A stretch of DNA of 64,000 nt from Fallopia convolvulus (GCA_964016875.1 OZ024724.1:18518501-18582500); one strand, 5' to 3'. Positions 32,943 through 45,447 are shown, numbered from the stretch's first letter. Made by a program: numbers and translations. The notes: generated by a model from the letters alone, not told the origin.

Positions 32943-34510
32943 GTGCTCGTTTGTTTAATCTTTAATTTCCTAGGAAGTAGAAAATCGTAGGAAGTTACAC
33001 TAAATATACTTGTTTGGTTAAAAATTATTGTTACAAAAATCTCATGTTTTTAAATTAGGAATTTCCAATTCCTCTGTATCACAGGAATTCCAAATACCCA
33101 TAAGAGGGTGGGTAAGATTTTATTCCCCCGTTTTTCCTATTAAAATCACTAGTTTACCCTCTCAAAATATTTGGTGAATTATCGTTAAATCTTCTGGCCC
33201 CATCTTCTGCCGCCTATGGGCTCTTTTGGCGCCTATGGAGCCTCTCGTCTACTTCTCTAAAAACCCGTGATTTGATCAATCTTCTGCCTCCTTCACATAC
33301 TAGCAAATCCCTTCTTCTAAAAAGATCTCCTTTCTTCACTCTTGGCTGTTTGATTTATCTGGGTTACAATTGTAACTTAATCTCATTGGGTCACAGGTAT
33401 TTCATCAATTCCTTGCAAATTACAACCTCTAACATTCAATACTTCTCATTCTTGGGTTTGATTTTAGATATTTTGTTCTCGATTGTGTAAGTTAACTTCA
33501 GATTTCAAGCCTTTTTATATTAAGATGTGTTCCTTTTTTAGGTTAACATGATTTGCTAGATCGATGACCTAATTACTAGTGTCTATTTTCAATGTGTTTC
33601 TAGCCTTTTCTTTGTACATTTCTCTGGAGGGTGTCATTGGTAATTTTCATAGGTTTTGCTGATATGAATTTTGCCTCGTCTATGTGCATCCACAGTTGTT
33701 TGTCCCTATTTCATTAGTTGCTAGGTGAATTGAAAGTTCTTACAGTGAAAATTTTCTATTCGATTTTAGCAATTAGGTTTTATAATATGAAGTGTTAAAA
33801 TTTTGGCATCAATAAAACTTTAATTTATTTGGCCTGATTCATGAGCACTTGTGAAGTTGAATATGCTGTATACGTGTTCAACAACATAATAAGGCTATAG
33901 GTTCAATACTCAATAGCTTATCAAATCTATAAATTGAATAAAAAAACATGTAGTGATCATATACAACTTCATAATTTTTATGTTTCCACTATGCCATATA
34001 CATATAGTAATTATTTTTATGTTTGCACTTAATATATATACTTAATGTACTAAAACTTATATACAACTGCATAATTTTTAATATCTTATTCTTTGTGCTC
34101 GTTTGAGTATTAATTAATACATAGTTATATGCTTACAGTTATGGCTCGTTTACCATTAAGAAAAAGGAAGAAGATGGTTCTTGCATGTATTGTGACATTT
34201 TACGATATGATGATTATGATATTGGAGGTTATTATTGAGTTTAGTCACTTGTGTTTCGTTATGAGTTTGAAAGTGCGAAGGCCTATAGTTCATACATTTG
34301 ATCAATCCACACATGAAAGGAATTATGTAAGGGTCTTAAACCTTAGGCCTATGATCGAAGAAAGTGATGTGGCATGCTTGGATAACCTCAGGATGGATAG
34401 AGCATGTTTTCATAGATTATGTGAAATGCTTAGGCATGTTGGTAAGTTGAAAGGGAACAATTATAATATTCATGATCAACATCACTTAATTTCCAATAAA
34501 TTGTGAAAAG
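32943..34510 (+). mobile_element. PIF/Harbinger element remnant
   Basis: The left end GTGCTCGTTTGTTT follows TTA (32940-32942), the usual PIF/Harbinger target triplet, and resembles the GGGCTCGTTTG-type termini of plant members. A leader and intron-like stretch (33200-34138) leads to a transposase N-terminus at 34141. The right end is missing; sequence after 34510 is unrelated. Confidence 0.5.
34141..34506 (+). pseudogene. Harbinger-type transposase N-terminus (HARBI1/ALP1-like), truncated
   Basis: Opens right after a CTTACAG acceptor as MARLPLRKRKKMVLACIV. It continues with a hydrophobic stretch and then CLDNLRMDRACFHRLCEMLR, HVGKLKG, the conserved helix that precedes the DDE nuclease in plant PIF/Harbinger transposases (typically LRMDRxxFxxLCxxLRxxGxLK). 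About 122 residues remain of a usual ~400. The DDE nuclease is absent and the frame ends shortly after the conserved block, so it cannot catalyse transposition. Confidence 0.7.
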
Positions 34511-34559
34511 AATCCTACATAATGTGGATATTACAATGAAATTAATTAAATGTAAAGGG

Positions 34560-34963
34560 ATTTGTTAAAACACGAAGTAAGTCCACATACCAATCATATA
34601 TTTTAATGGGCCGATCCAAATTAAATAGTTAAAATATCGTTCCGAGCTACGTTGATTTGATCCCACTAAGGGTACGTAGGAAGCCCGACATATAGATAAT
34701 GCTCGTCAGGTTCAATCACAACGCCAAATTAAAATTCGTTCTTTTTAGAACTACGTAAGGACTTGACGCCAACAAAGCTACGTAGGTAATTCGATGCCAA
34801 TTTCTATCGAGTACAGTCGCATCTCTAAATTAAACTAAAATTCTCAAATCTAAAACGCACTAAAAATTTATACACTCCAAATGTAAAGAATTAGATCACC
34901 CTTTCTAGAAGGTTGATTTAATCTTATTCACGTTATGCAAATGATAGTTGGAGGAGTCTAGGC
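34560..34963. mobile_element. Old LTR-like sequence, left part (host of the copia insertion)
   Basis: Contains repeated (C/A)TACGTAGG and GAACTACGTAAGG(A/C)(C/)TTGA motifs. The same motifs reappear right of the copia element (52381-52570), so the copia element inserted into this sequence. The TACGTAGG-rich composition recalls LTRs of some plant gypsy elements; ends were not defined. Confidence 0.4.
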
Positions 34964-35174
34964 TAAAGATAAGCAATGAAGATAATCTTGTGTATGTTAT
35001 TCATTAACGTAGGAGGTATTTATACAAGAGTCTTCAATAATCCTTAAAAAATATAAAATATATTAATTAACTAATCTAGGAAACCAAAAGATAGTGAAAT
35101 CAGACTTTCCTAAAGACTAGCTACGTACATAAAATAATAGATATGATTTGCTATCTTATTTGATATCATTATTA
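34964..35174 (-). repeat. Copia 3' LTR
   Basis: Minus strand starts TAATAATGATATC and ends CTTATCTTTA. Pairs with 52165-52375. Preceded (in element orientation) by the G-rich polypurine tract around 35170-35188. Confidence 0.88.
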
Positions 35175-35181
35175 TGCCCCC

Positions 35182-36330
35182 TCAAGTAGGACTTCCTGCA
35201 CGGGAAAGTCCGAGCTTGGACATCAATTCTTGAAATCTAGGTTTGAGCAAGGCCTTAGTTAGAATATCAGCAAGTTGGTCCTTGGTAGAAACATATTGCA
35301 CATGAAAAGCGCCTTGTTGAACATGCTCTCTGACAAAATGAAATGCCAATGCAATATGCTTCATTCTTGAGTGAAAAATCGGGTTGGAACTCAAAAATTG
35401 TGCCCCCTGATTATCGCAATAGAGGACTGGTTGTGTAGTCAACTGAACACCAAGTTCCTTAAACAAGCCACATACCCAAAGAAATTCAGCCGATGTATCA
35501 GCCAATGCCTTATATTCCGCCTCCGTTGATGACCTTGCAACAGACCTTTGTTTGCGAGAGCTCCAAGAAATAGGAATCGACCATAATAGAGGATATAGCC
35601 GGTCGTGAAAATAAAACCATCATGATCTCCTGCCCAATCGACATCCGAGAAACCATGCAAGGACGGGCGGGCATCAATGGTGATCCTAATGCCTAGAGTA
35701 ATTTTACCTTGGAGATAATGTAGCAGTCGCTTGAGGGCGAGCCAGTGATCAGTTGTGGGCCGATGCATGAATTGAGAGAGGCCATTCACCGGAAATCCGA
35801 CATCCGGTCGAGTGAGGGAGAGATATTGCAAACTGCCAACTAACATGCGAAAATCTGTTGGAGCTGAAAGTAGGCTGCTAGTGTTCTTTTGGAGAGGCGT
35901 GAGTGAGAGCGGTGTAGAGGATGGTTTGGCATCAAACATACTAGCTTTAACAAGGAGATCGCTGACATAATTCCTTTGAGAAATAAATAAACCCTTAGGA
36001 GTAGGAAGTACTTCCACTCCAAGAAAGTACGATAGCGAACCCAAATCTTTTAAGGAGAATTTCTTGGCGAGTCGAGTGATCAAAATCTCTGGGGCAGAAG
36101 TGGAGTTGCCTGTTAGAATTATGTCGTCAACATAAGCCACTATGTAGATCAGTACTGATTTGAGAAAACACAAAGAGGGAGGCATCAGATCTTGTCATGG
36201 AGAAGCCAAGAACGTGCATATAATTCTTCAACTCATTATACCAGGCACGAGGCGCCTGCATGAGTCCATAGATGGCCTTGTTTAGCTTGCAAACATGCAG
36301 TGGTCTATCTTTATCGATGAATCCGGGAGG
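35182..36330 (-). pseudogene. Copia pol, 3' part: RT C-terminus and RNase H
   Basis: Minus strand, continuing from the insertion site: QPPGFIDKDRPLHVCKLNKA, then the RT active site IVAYVDDIILTGN (about 36130), DLGSLSYFLGVEV, the LH.FSDVDWAGD stretch, and RNase H with the (A)D.SAEF..V and LYCDNQGAQFLSSNP motifs, ending KLGLSRAGSPT. These copy RNA to cDNA and remove the RNA strand. There are frame changes near 36185 and 35500. Catalytic YVDD and RNase H residues remain visible, but the gene is split by the nested insertion. Confidence 0.88.
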
Positions 36331-39087
36331 TTGCGTGTAATAATTGTTGTTTTTAAGGATATTTTTTAATTTTTCTCGGATATCCTTTTAACCTCTTTGT
36401 CCGTTTTAACGCTTAATCCAATATTTTTGTTGGAAGTTAAATCCTAGAAAATTTTTGGTGATATCCTAAAATCATAAAGAAATGATTTTATGGATCGGTG
36501 TGAATTCTAGGATTTTTCAGTGGAAAAAGAATATTTATTGGATAAGCCGTCTTTTTAACTATGTATTGTAAATGATTTAAAATACAAAACAAAAGCCTTA
36601 AAAATTGAAGGTAGCGTGATAAAATTATGGAAAATTGGTTTTATTGGTCTACATAATTTACGAGATGTTTTGTTTATAGTAAGTTTTTCCACCCGAGGTA
36701 CATAATTTTACCGCTTAACAAAAAATCCCGTTCCGAAACGGGAAACTCTTTTTACCTCCACTTACTTAATGGGGGAGGAAAGCCCAAATTTTCTTGCCTC
36801 GGTTCTGACCATTTGGATAAAGATAGACGAGGGAATTCGGGAACGAGATTGAAGGGAGAGGGACTCGACGATCAGATTCTTCACCGCTGGCCGCTTCCCT
36901 CTTCCCCGCCTTCTCTGCCACTTCCTCACCATCTTCTTCCTCACTTCCATTCCTTTTGGGTTCTTTCTGTTTTGCAAACCAGAACCATGAGAGAATCAGG
37001 AGGAATGACGGACTCGGGGAGATAGGATTCGAACTCTTCATCGCCGAGAGTTTTCCCCTGCCTTGCCACTGATTTGGCGTGAAACCGCCGGCCTTCTCCT
37101 TAGCCAACCCTAGGCTTCAACCACCAGGCACCACCAGCCACCTGGTTGGTCGTTTGAGAGGGAGAGGATCAAGACGGAACGTGGACGCGGAAGAAGGATT
37201 TGTCACCGTCGGTGTATCTCTGCCTCGTTATGGGTTACCGCCAACGATCACCCGCTTGTCCGACCACCACCCACCGCATGGGCCACCACTGGGAAACACC
37301 CAGCCACCCTTGGGCTCGGGGATCGAGCCACTATTGATCCAAACGAGCCATAGGCTCAAGTGAAGGTAATTACGATCGAAATTAATTAGCGATTTGGTTG
37401 CGGAGCCACCGTAAGGACCTTTCCGTTCTGCTTTTCTTATTAAATTTATGGTTTTTATAATCTTAACGTTATTACGGTCCCACAGGTTCAAACTGCTCGA
37501 GAAAGGAACGTCAGGATCTTCAGTTATAGCGAATACAAGTTTTGACACCGATTGTCAGGTAAAGGACTTTGGATAATTACTCGAGATTCGTTATTAATCC
37601 ATAAAATCCGAGTTTTGGTCACCTTTAGGAACTGTTACTGATGAACACTTTTTGTTTAGAAAGTTTTTTCAAAAGTGAAGCGGATAATTAGTTATAATTT
37701 CGCCAAGATGGCTCTTTAAAGCGTGATAGCTAAGGATTTATTATATAGTCGATGTACGAAATCAAATCGTTTATCAATTCGGAAATCGTAGGAATTGAGT
37801 ATACAAATAAGAAGTGTATCCAAAAACTCGTTGTTTAAGAATCTTTTGTTATAATTGGCAGAAGGATGATAAAGATTATTGTTGAATTGCTAAGGACATT
37901 AAGCACGCCTTCTAAGGCAAGTGGACAGATCTCTCTTGCTTTATGGTTATTAAATGAGGAATTGAATTCCATTTGATCTTTATGTTGGGAATAACTTGTG
38001 TGTTGAATAAAGTTTGATAGGTTGCTATATTGTTAGAAATAACGACCATGTCGTTATTTCAGTTTTTGCGCTAGAACTGAACTTAGGGCCGTTGTGTGAT
38101 CTTGTGTGTTTAGTTGTCTCATGCTGAGACATTGTTGTGAAGTAAGATAGTTAGAGATGGGAGTTTAGACTCCAAAACATCTCTTTAGTGGTCCTATACT
38201 GAAACACTATTGTAAAATAAGTTAGTTCAAGGGTAGGAGTCGAGTCTCCAATGACCTCTTTATAACAAAGTTTGTATTGGGGGCGTAGCTTGCTAGCGGA
38301 TCCCAATATTGGAGTCATGACTCATGTCTCGCTTCACGTTGAAGGAGGACAATGGAGCACTCTAGCTAAGTGCAAAAGGAACTGATGTGGGTCAAGTGGT
38401 CACGGATGAAATAGGCCCTCTCACCCTGACGACATCAGTTACAAGGAATTTATCGGAAGCAGTTTGGGTCGATTGAAAGTTATTAAAATGAATGTGTAAT
38501 GTTAAAATCATAAAATGAAGAGAGTGTGATAGGCACGTTAATGTAACTGAATGGTTAGTTATTTTGATTACCATTCCTGCTCCTGATTAAGAATGACTCT
38601 TAATCAAACTTTGATTAAGTTAAGTTGATTAGTCACTGAATACATTTGTGAATGTTGTGTGGTTAGTATAAGTTTCCAATAATCGTTTCTGCTTCTTAAA
38701 AGAACCACAAGCTGTGGTGTTCTCTCTCTCTTGAATATGCAAGTCTCCTTCTTATTCTCTATAAGACTGTTAACTGTTGGATCATAATCAAAGTCTAATC
38801 GGATTTTGATGCCAATATGTTTACAACCAAGTTAGTTTCTCCACTTGCTTAGTCTTTCATTAGACTAACTCGTCCATCTTCTTTTCTTTTATATGGTCGG
38901 CTGGTGTCCACCGTTGGTATACGACACATCAGGTTCTTCTTGGAAGTTGATTCAAGAGGTGGATCCAGAGGTTTGAAGTTTTAGAAGTTGAAGAAAGGTT
39001 TCCAAAAGCTATACTTGAGTGAAGATCATGGTTAAACTACTTCAAAGCGAAGCTGAGTTTCAAAAATAAGAACTTAAGGAAGACTCT

Positions 39088-40380
39088 TGATATTCATGTA
39101 TTTGGTATAATTTTTAGTGTGTTTTCTTAGTTTGTTAGGTTTAGTTTTAGTAGTTTTAGGGTTAGTTTTGTGTGTTTTTGGATAAGTTTGCATATTTTAT
39201 GAAAAGTATGGAAGCTACTCCATTTTGTGTCTTTTTGTACGTTTTAACCAAGGAAACGGTGCATTTCAGGACCTGAGTGGAGTGTTATGGTGGAAGATAG
39301 AAGAATACGAGGATAAAGGAGTCGAAGTCAAGATTTTTAGAGTTGAAGTGTTGAAAAAAGCTAAATCCAGGCTCGTTAACGAGGCTGTGAAAGGTCGTTA
39401 ACGAGGCTTAAAGATAGAGTTATTCGAGAGTTCGTTGACATGTTTACCGACCCTGTGCGGATATTTATTCCGTGTCGGTAGGGTTTTTAATGAGTTTTAG
39501 GGTTATTATATTTTATATTTTAGGTCTTGTTATCTTTCTAGGTTTTATTTCTATCTTTTAGGAAAGTTTTTATCTTCTAGTTTTTTTTATTAGATAGCTT
39601 TATTAGTATAAATACCCTTCTTTTCTAGCCTAAGGGGGGGGGTGTGTTCGGACATGTTCAAGGAGAAGCCGAGAAGGAGGAGCCGAGGGAGAGAGTAGTC
39701 GAGCCGAGGCTAACGAGAGTTAAGCTAAGGTCGTTGATCGTGTTTTCGATTCGGTGTTCTTGTTGTTTTCAGTTTCTTCTGAAGTCTGTAAGACGATGAT
39801 TTTCTTAGTAATTTGAAGTAGTTTTGTTTTCAATGTTTTCTCTATTTGAAGTTATTTTCTTTATAGTTATGAGTAGTGAGTAGTTTTCCTATCTAGGATC
39901 GGGGTTAAACCCGACATAGTTATGCATGGTTTTATGAGTAAGATGATGTATTGAATGCCATCTATCTATTTTTAGATTGCTTATTGTGTTTAAGCCTAGA
40001 TGAAAATCGAGGTAATTTGAGTTTTTAACTTGATTGAAAGAGAAAGTTATAGAGTTGAAGGTTGATATTGTTCGATTGCAAAAGTTTCGAGCTTTGGATC
40101 CAAAACAATTGATTGAGTGAATTGATTTATGAGAGTAGATTGATTTTCTTGCTAATCAACGAAAGTTGATGAATTTATCTATTTAAAGGCATGATCTTTA
40201 TCTTCTTACGAGTTTATATGCATGGCTATGTTGTGGTGACCCTTGTCCTAGGTTTTTATTCTTATTTGAATTTCTTAAGCTATATTCGTTACTGAGTTCG
40301 TTGCCTCGGTACCAAGTCTGTGTTTCGGTCGTTAGTGTGTGTTTTCGTAGTTTATCTAGGTTCGATAATGACCCTGACAA
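39088..40380 (+). repeat. Element A 5' LTR, 3' end deleted
   Basis: Starts TGATATTCATGTATTTGG and matches 47025 onward closely up to CCTGACAAAG. Then it jumps into gag, leaving out the last ~190 bp of the LTR, the PBS and the start of gag. Holds paired palindromes at 39371-39406. Confidence 0.88.
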
Positions 40381-42333
40381 AGCTTTTCACCCTGCCAACA
40401 ACACAGAGTTGAGAAAACGTATCACCTCCTATCACCAGCTGCCTAATGAGACTTTCGTTGAAACATAGGAAAGATTTAAGGAGATGCTTCGACAGTGCCC
40501 CACTCATGGGCAACCTTTATATGTACTCCAAGAAATCTTTTTCCAGGGTATCAATGCAGAGATGAAGAACCGCGTCAACACGCATACAACGTGCGATTTT
40601 ATAGAGATGGAGCCTACGACTGCATGGGAATTGTTGGACAAGCTGTCTAACTATGATGCCATGTATGGTATCCGGCAATCTCCCCAGCCCCAGAGGCGGA
40701 TCTACGTCCCAAACAAGGAAGATGTTGACCCCGATGTCAAAAATCAATTTCTGCAAGACGAGGTCAACCGCCTGAAGAAGTAGGTAAGTTTTCTAAAATC
40801 CTCTCAATCTTGTCAAGAGTGTGGTTCTTCTGCCCATAGTACTTCTGCTTGCACTAACATAGAGCAGGTGAGAGCCGTTGAGACATACGTTGAAGTGAAT
40901 TATATGAGATGCCCATACAAAAACCAGTCGAATAATTTTGATAGGGCAAACAATTATCCAGCATGGGGCAACCAAAATTCGAATGTCAACTATGCAGCGG
41001 CCCCACCGGATAGGAGACCTGCACCATATCGACCTCCAGGCTACCAAGAGCCTCCATCATGGGTACAAGGGTTACATGAAGGGATTAGCGGAATCCAAGC
41101 CAACCTGAACAATCAAAGCAAAAGATGGGGAGAGTTTGATATATGGAAGAAGAATGTCGACTCCCAACTAGGGAACCTTGTTGCACAGATTCCAAGACCA
41201 CAAGGGCAACTCCCGGGCCGTCCCGAGGAGAACCCTAGGGACAAATAGCAGCGGTACACCTTAGGAGCGGAAAGACACTACCGGAGCGTGTCCAAGCTAA
41301 GGACAAGACTGAAGAGGACGCCACGGTTCAGCTCGGTAACGAGCCAGCAAGAGCGAGTACCGAACTAGCACACCACGGTGATGAGGCTCCCAGGGTCGTC
41401 AACGACCCTAGTCCAGGTAAGTTTTCTAACCCGAGCCTTCCTCTCAATCCCAGGGTAGTTAACGACCCCATCAAGGTCGATAACGACCCGCCGAGAGCAC
41501 CTAACGACCCTAGTGTTGACCCGGTAGCGTCACCTCTCGAGCCTGACTTGGTTCCGAGGATGGTGAAATCTCTTCCTTTTCCTATTAAGAAATCAGAGGA
41601 CTCTACTGAGAGTAAGTTCAAGCATTTCGTAAAGATTCTTCAGGTCATTAATATTTCCATCCCATTCGCTGAGGCCCTAAGCGAAATGCCGGCTTACATG
41701 AAATTTTTGAAAGATATTCTTAGCAGGAAAAGATCCATTACAGAGCTGCAAGATGAAGTCAGATCTATTGCTCTACCAGAAAAGCTAGGAGACCCAGGAA
41801 GGTTTGCCATAACAATTGGCATTGGCGACCACAAATTCAAAGCTTTATGTGATCTGGGCGCCAGTGCTAGTGTACTTCCCCTCTCAATCTAGTCAAAAGC
41901 CAACATGGGACCATTGGAACCTGTAGATATGAACCTCTACATGGCAAACAGATCATGCGTAAAGGCCACAGGAGTCGTGGACGACTATCCCATTCAAGTG
42001 GGGAAATTCTTTATCCCAAATGATTTCATCGTCCTCGATATGCCTGAAGACCCTCACGTCCCCATTATCCTAGACAGGCCATTCCTAGCTACAGCAGGTG
42101 CTAGGGTCGATGTACGGAAAGGACTTCTCACTTTTGATATTGGAGAGGAACGCGTGGAATTCATCCTGGACCAAAATGCCAATGACCCAACTGCTGCTGC
42201 ACAGATCGAGTTGAACCAACCTGAAGTCCAATTAGCTGATCCTACCGAGCCTCCTCCAACTAACAAAATGGACGAGAATCTCACACAAGTCCCTATCGAA
42301 CCTCAATTGCCCATTACTCAGTCCTACACATAG
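40377..42333 (+). pseudogene. Element A gag-protease remnant
   Basis: Enters in mid-capsid at ELRKRITSYHQLPNETF and runs through EMLRQCPTHGQPLY, LLDKLSNYDAMYG, the CCHC knuckle CQECGSSAHSTSAC (about 40818-40860), the PSWVQGL stretch and a tag-rich linker to a retropepsin-like domain with DLGASASVLPLSI (about 41850-41890; DLGAS is the catalytic Asp site in Athila-type proteases) and IILDRPFLATAGARVDVRKG. Gag packages the RNA; the protease would process it. Breaks: stops near 40469, 40781 and 41890, and a one-base loss near 41238. The missing N-terminal gag was removed by the 5' deletion. Confidence 0.85.
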
Positions 42334-42339
42334 GGCTAT

Positions 42340-42640
42340 AATCTCGGTGAGTAATCTAACCATGAATTCGCTAATGCTGGTTATAATTCTTTTTCATACT
42401 TTGTTCCTACACCATGCCCCACTGTATATGCTATAGAGGAGTCCAAACCACCATGTTTTTCGGATTTCACTAACCCTTATGTAGGAATATCGGGCATATT
42501 GATAGAAGATAAAGGACCAAATTTAATAACTCAAGCTAATAATGCCTACAAAGCTAAGTATGGGGTACCTCAAGACCCCAACATAGCTGCAAAAGAGCCG
42601 TCCTGAGCCAAGGTAAGTACGTCATGATAACGACATTAAA
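42340..42640 (+). pseudogene. Conserved post-protease segment, element A
   Basis: The counterpart of B 59619-59906. It includes PCFSDFTNPYVGISGIL- and NAYKAKYGVPQDPN-like readings and ends before AGGTAAGT (42611). It may be a scrap of the RNase H/integrase boundary left by deletion of pol (compare PW(F/Y)ADxxNY(L/I)V in Athila pol), but similarity is weak. Conservation in both copies suggests the deletion predates them. Confidence 0.4.
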
Positions 42641-42890
42641 AATAGCGCTTACGGGAGGCAACCCGCTTTTAGATATGATAGTTTTTTAGCTAACAAGATG
42701 CAGGAGATGGGTTCGTAAATCACTCAAAGAGGCTACGTCGGCTCGTTAACGACCCCACCCAGGGTCGTTAACGACCCAGTTTGGCGACCCGACTCGGCAA
42801 AACGGGCAGGTAAGTTTTTTTAACCCTAATCTATCTTCTATCTACCCATGAGCCGCCCCTTTCACCTCTTCCCCTACCCCTACCCTCTCC

Positions 42891-43703
42891 TATATAACCC
42901 TCCTAAACCTTCAAAAAAAAAATTCCACTCTCAATCTTTCAATCTAGAAGCCTAAATCCTCCAAAAATCCTACCGGTTTTTCTTCACCACCGATCGGAAT
43001 TTTCACCGCCACCGAACTTCGGAGACCCAAACAATTAACGAAGCCCGCCGTTACCGACGAGATCCGAGCTCGTTAATCACCCAATTTTCGATCTTTGTTC
43101 TTCAATTTCTCAATCTACCGGTATGATTTCTAAACCCTAACTCTCTATTGCATGATTCATGGTTTATCGGGTCATAATATCATATCTTGTTCATAGAGGA
43201 TCGAATGGCATGTTTATTGTTGCTCAATGATTTTATTGCTTGATATATTAGTGGTTGATCTTGCCTTCTAGAGGTTTGTTCTTTCTTGGATTCTCCATTG
43301 GAATTTGATTTAGGATAGCATGAACTACCTTGTTTTAGATGGTTCTATCTTCACTATGAGTTTTTGAGCAACTATAGCATGATTGGGACGGGTAATTAAG
43401 CAAGTATGGGGTGCATATATCCGATTGTGTGCCTTATGTAGGATTAGGAATGATGCATGTTTAATTCATGGCTTAATTTTAGTGTTTTTCTTACACTCGG
43501 AAACTGCAAACTGGTTCTCGGCGGCTCGTTAACGACCCACCCTTGTTCGTTAACGACCATGCGCTTTAACAGGCAAATAAAACTAGTCCAGATCCGTTAC
43601 CAACCCAATTGGGCAGTTAACGAGATATTCCGAGACCAAGTATGGGGTCTCTTGCCTATTGATTTAAGTGGATCTTATCTTGGAAATGTCGTATTTTTTG
43701 TAG
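42891..43703 (+). promoter_or_regulatory. Internal TATA, leader and 583-nt intron upstream of the Athila ORF (A)
   Basis: CTATATAACCC (42890-42900) lies about 25-30 bp before a leader with CAATCTTTCAATCT. The leader ends ...CTACCG|GTATGATTTCTAAACCC (donor at 43121). A TTTTTTGTAG acceptor (43703) lies six bases before the ATG. Element B keeps leader, donor (60508) and acceptor (61104). This looks like a plant-style promoter and leader intron for ORF2. Confidence 0.45.
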
Positions 43704-43709
43704 GTCCAC

Positions 43710-45228
43710 ATGGCAAGTTCTAGTAGAGCTGCAACCCGAGCCCAAAAGAAAAGGAGGAATCAGAGGTCCCCATCTCCACCTTGCATGGACAATGTGATCT
43801 TGCGCACTCAAGGACAAGCAGACCTCTACAATGCCATACTAGACAAGGATCACAACACTAGGTGGTTCTCGAGGTCGAGTGCCAAGCAAATGCGGATCTA
43901 TGACGATGTCAAGGAGGCCTTTTCTATTCTCGGAGTGCCTCACTTGTTGAAGAAGGAGAATGTACCACACTTCCAGGCTCTCAAATCCGAGTTTCTAGCC
44001 ACTCTTGTGACGAGCTTCCCGACAAAGACTTCGGCGGGACGCATTCGATTTAGGCTCGGTAATGTGAACCGTGAGTTCACTTTGGTGGAGTTCAATGCTA
44101 TGATTGAGCTCCCAAATCCTTCTCGATATTACAACCTAAAGGATTACAAGGTGACGAGGACTTGGAGCTACATCACCGGAGAGGTCGAACCCTCCACTGC
44201 GGCACTATCTGGGGCAAGCATCATCAACCCCATATTGAGGATCATTCTCTGAGTCCTAGCCGCTACATTCTGGCCTAAGAGAGAGATGAACAGGCCGACA
44301 AGGACAGAAGTTGCTTGCCTCTGCACAATTCTTTTTGAAGAGCCCGCCCCATTGAACTTGGGGTACGAATGGCTATACTATGTTGAGAAGTCAACCAAGT
44401 CTAAGGAAGTATGGTGCGGGAATCTGGTTAGTCTTTTGGAGACCAATCTTGGAGTTGATCTCACCATCTACACACCGGCCCACGCTCAGTTGCTCAACAA
44501 GAACTATTGGTTCAGCTCCGATATCTTTACACAAGTTCGAGATGGGTACATTACAAAAGTTCAAGGTCGAAATGTTACGCCCACCCTATCTAAGATGGAG
44601 CTACATTATGTACCAAACTGGTACGAGGCATGGACGGGGCATGCATTCCCGTTAGAGCCCAAGCCGCAAGATGAGCTGTCACTTAGGCCGTGTGAGTCAT
44701 GGTTTGAGAAAGAGGGAGACGAGATGGACGAAGATGATGAAGATTTGACTGAAGAGGCAGCTACCGAAGGAGGTACAGTGGAGCTCGACATCGAGGAAGA
44801 TGACCTCGATACAGAAATTCTGGGCACCAATGTCTTCGTTAACGAGCTCACCAGGGTCGTTAACAACCACTTCGAGGCTTCTACCGATGCTCCTATCGAG
44901 GCTCACAACGTCGGTAACGACCTGCCAAGAGCACTTACCGACCCCCCCGCAACCTCCTATCGACCCTCATTCTTATGGTATCATGCCATACAACACAGTG
45001 CTTTACCAAGACCACATCCAACCTCACTATCAACCACCTCCTCAGCCCGAGTACACTGGATCAAGTATCCCGCCACCATGGGCCGAAGTTCTTTCAGCTC
45101 AGATGCAACAGCTTAACCTTCAACAGACATATATTCATCGGAGGATGGATAGATGGAAGAGTGTCTATTCTGCTCGCATGGCATTTGAGGATACGAGGCA
45201 TCATCAGAGAGAGGCAGAAGATGCATAG
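43710..45228 (+). pseudogene. Athila ORF (PF03078-like) of element A, broken
   Basis: Starts MASSSRAATRAQKKRRNQR (basic, NLS-like) and continues with WFSRSSAKQMRIYDDVKEAF, FPTKTSAGRIRFRLGNVNRE, and WSYITGEVEPS, the pattern of the plant Athila ORF1 family, a protein of unknown function often found in the env-like position downstream of pol. A TGA at 44250 interrupts it; the same frame resumes at once. After an acidic stretch (44712-44815) and tags reading FVNE.TRVVN, a frameshift in a C run near 44940 moves the natural C-terminus (QPPPQPEYTGSSIPPPWAE, then Gln-rich helix) to another frame, ending 45228. No transmembrane segment is evident, so an envelope role is not supported. Confidence 0.8.
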
Positions 45229-45414
45229 CGTTGGAGAACGATGTACGACTTCATGGGGAACTTCGAGCATTATTTTCCACCACCTAACCGTTGAGTCAGT
45301 CTGAAGAGTTTTTTGTTTTATGCTTTAAGATCTTGTAAGTTCTTCTGTTTTTTTTTTGTTTTTATTCTTTCTTTTCTTTTCTTTTCTATTTCTTTTCTTC
45401 TTCTTATTTTTCTT

Positions 45415-45447
45415 ACAGTGGAAACACTGTAATTTTAAGTATGGGGT
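45415..45447 (+). promoter_or_regulatory. GNRA hairpin followed by PPT-like 11-mer (A)
   Basis: After a long pyrimidine tract (45345-45411), ACAGTG-GAAA-CACTGT forms a six-base-pair hairpin, and AAGTATGGGGT follows at 45437. Element B has the same stem with loop GGGA (62761-62776) and the same 11-mer. Confidence 0.5.

Noticed and set aside
36762..37363. Genes on both strands in the GC-rich part of the solo LTR
   Set aside because: Overlapping open frames on both strands without family resemblance, lying in the leader part of an LTR.
44606..44906. Ser-rich minus-strand proteins
   Set aside because: Antisense shadow of the acidic Asp/Glu stretch in the Athila ORF.
43710..45228. Envelope glycoprotein
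   Set aside because: Position recalls env-like ORFs of Athila relatives, but I see no signal peptide, transmembrane helix or cleavage site; only the Athila ORF pattern is supported.
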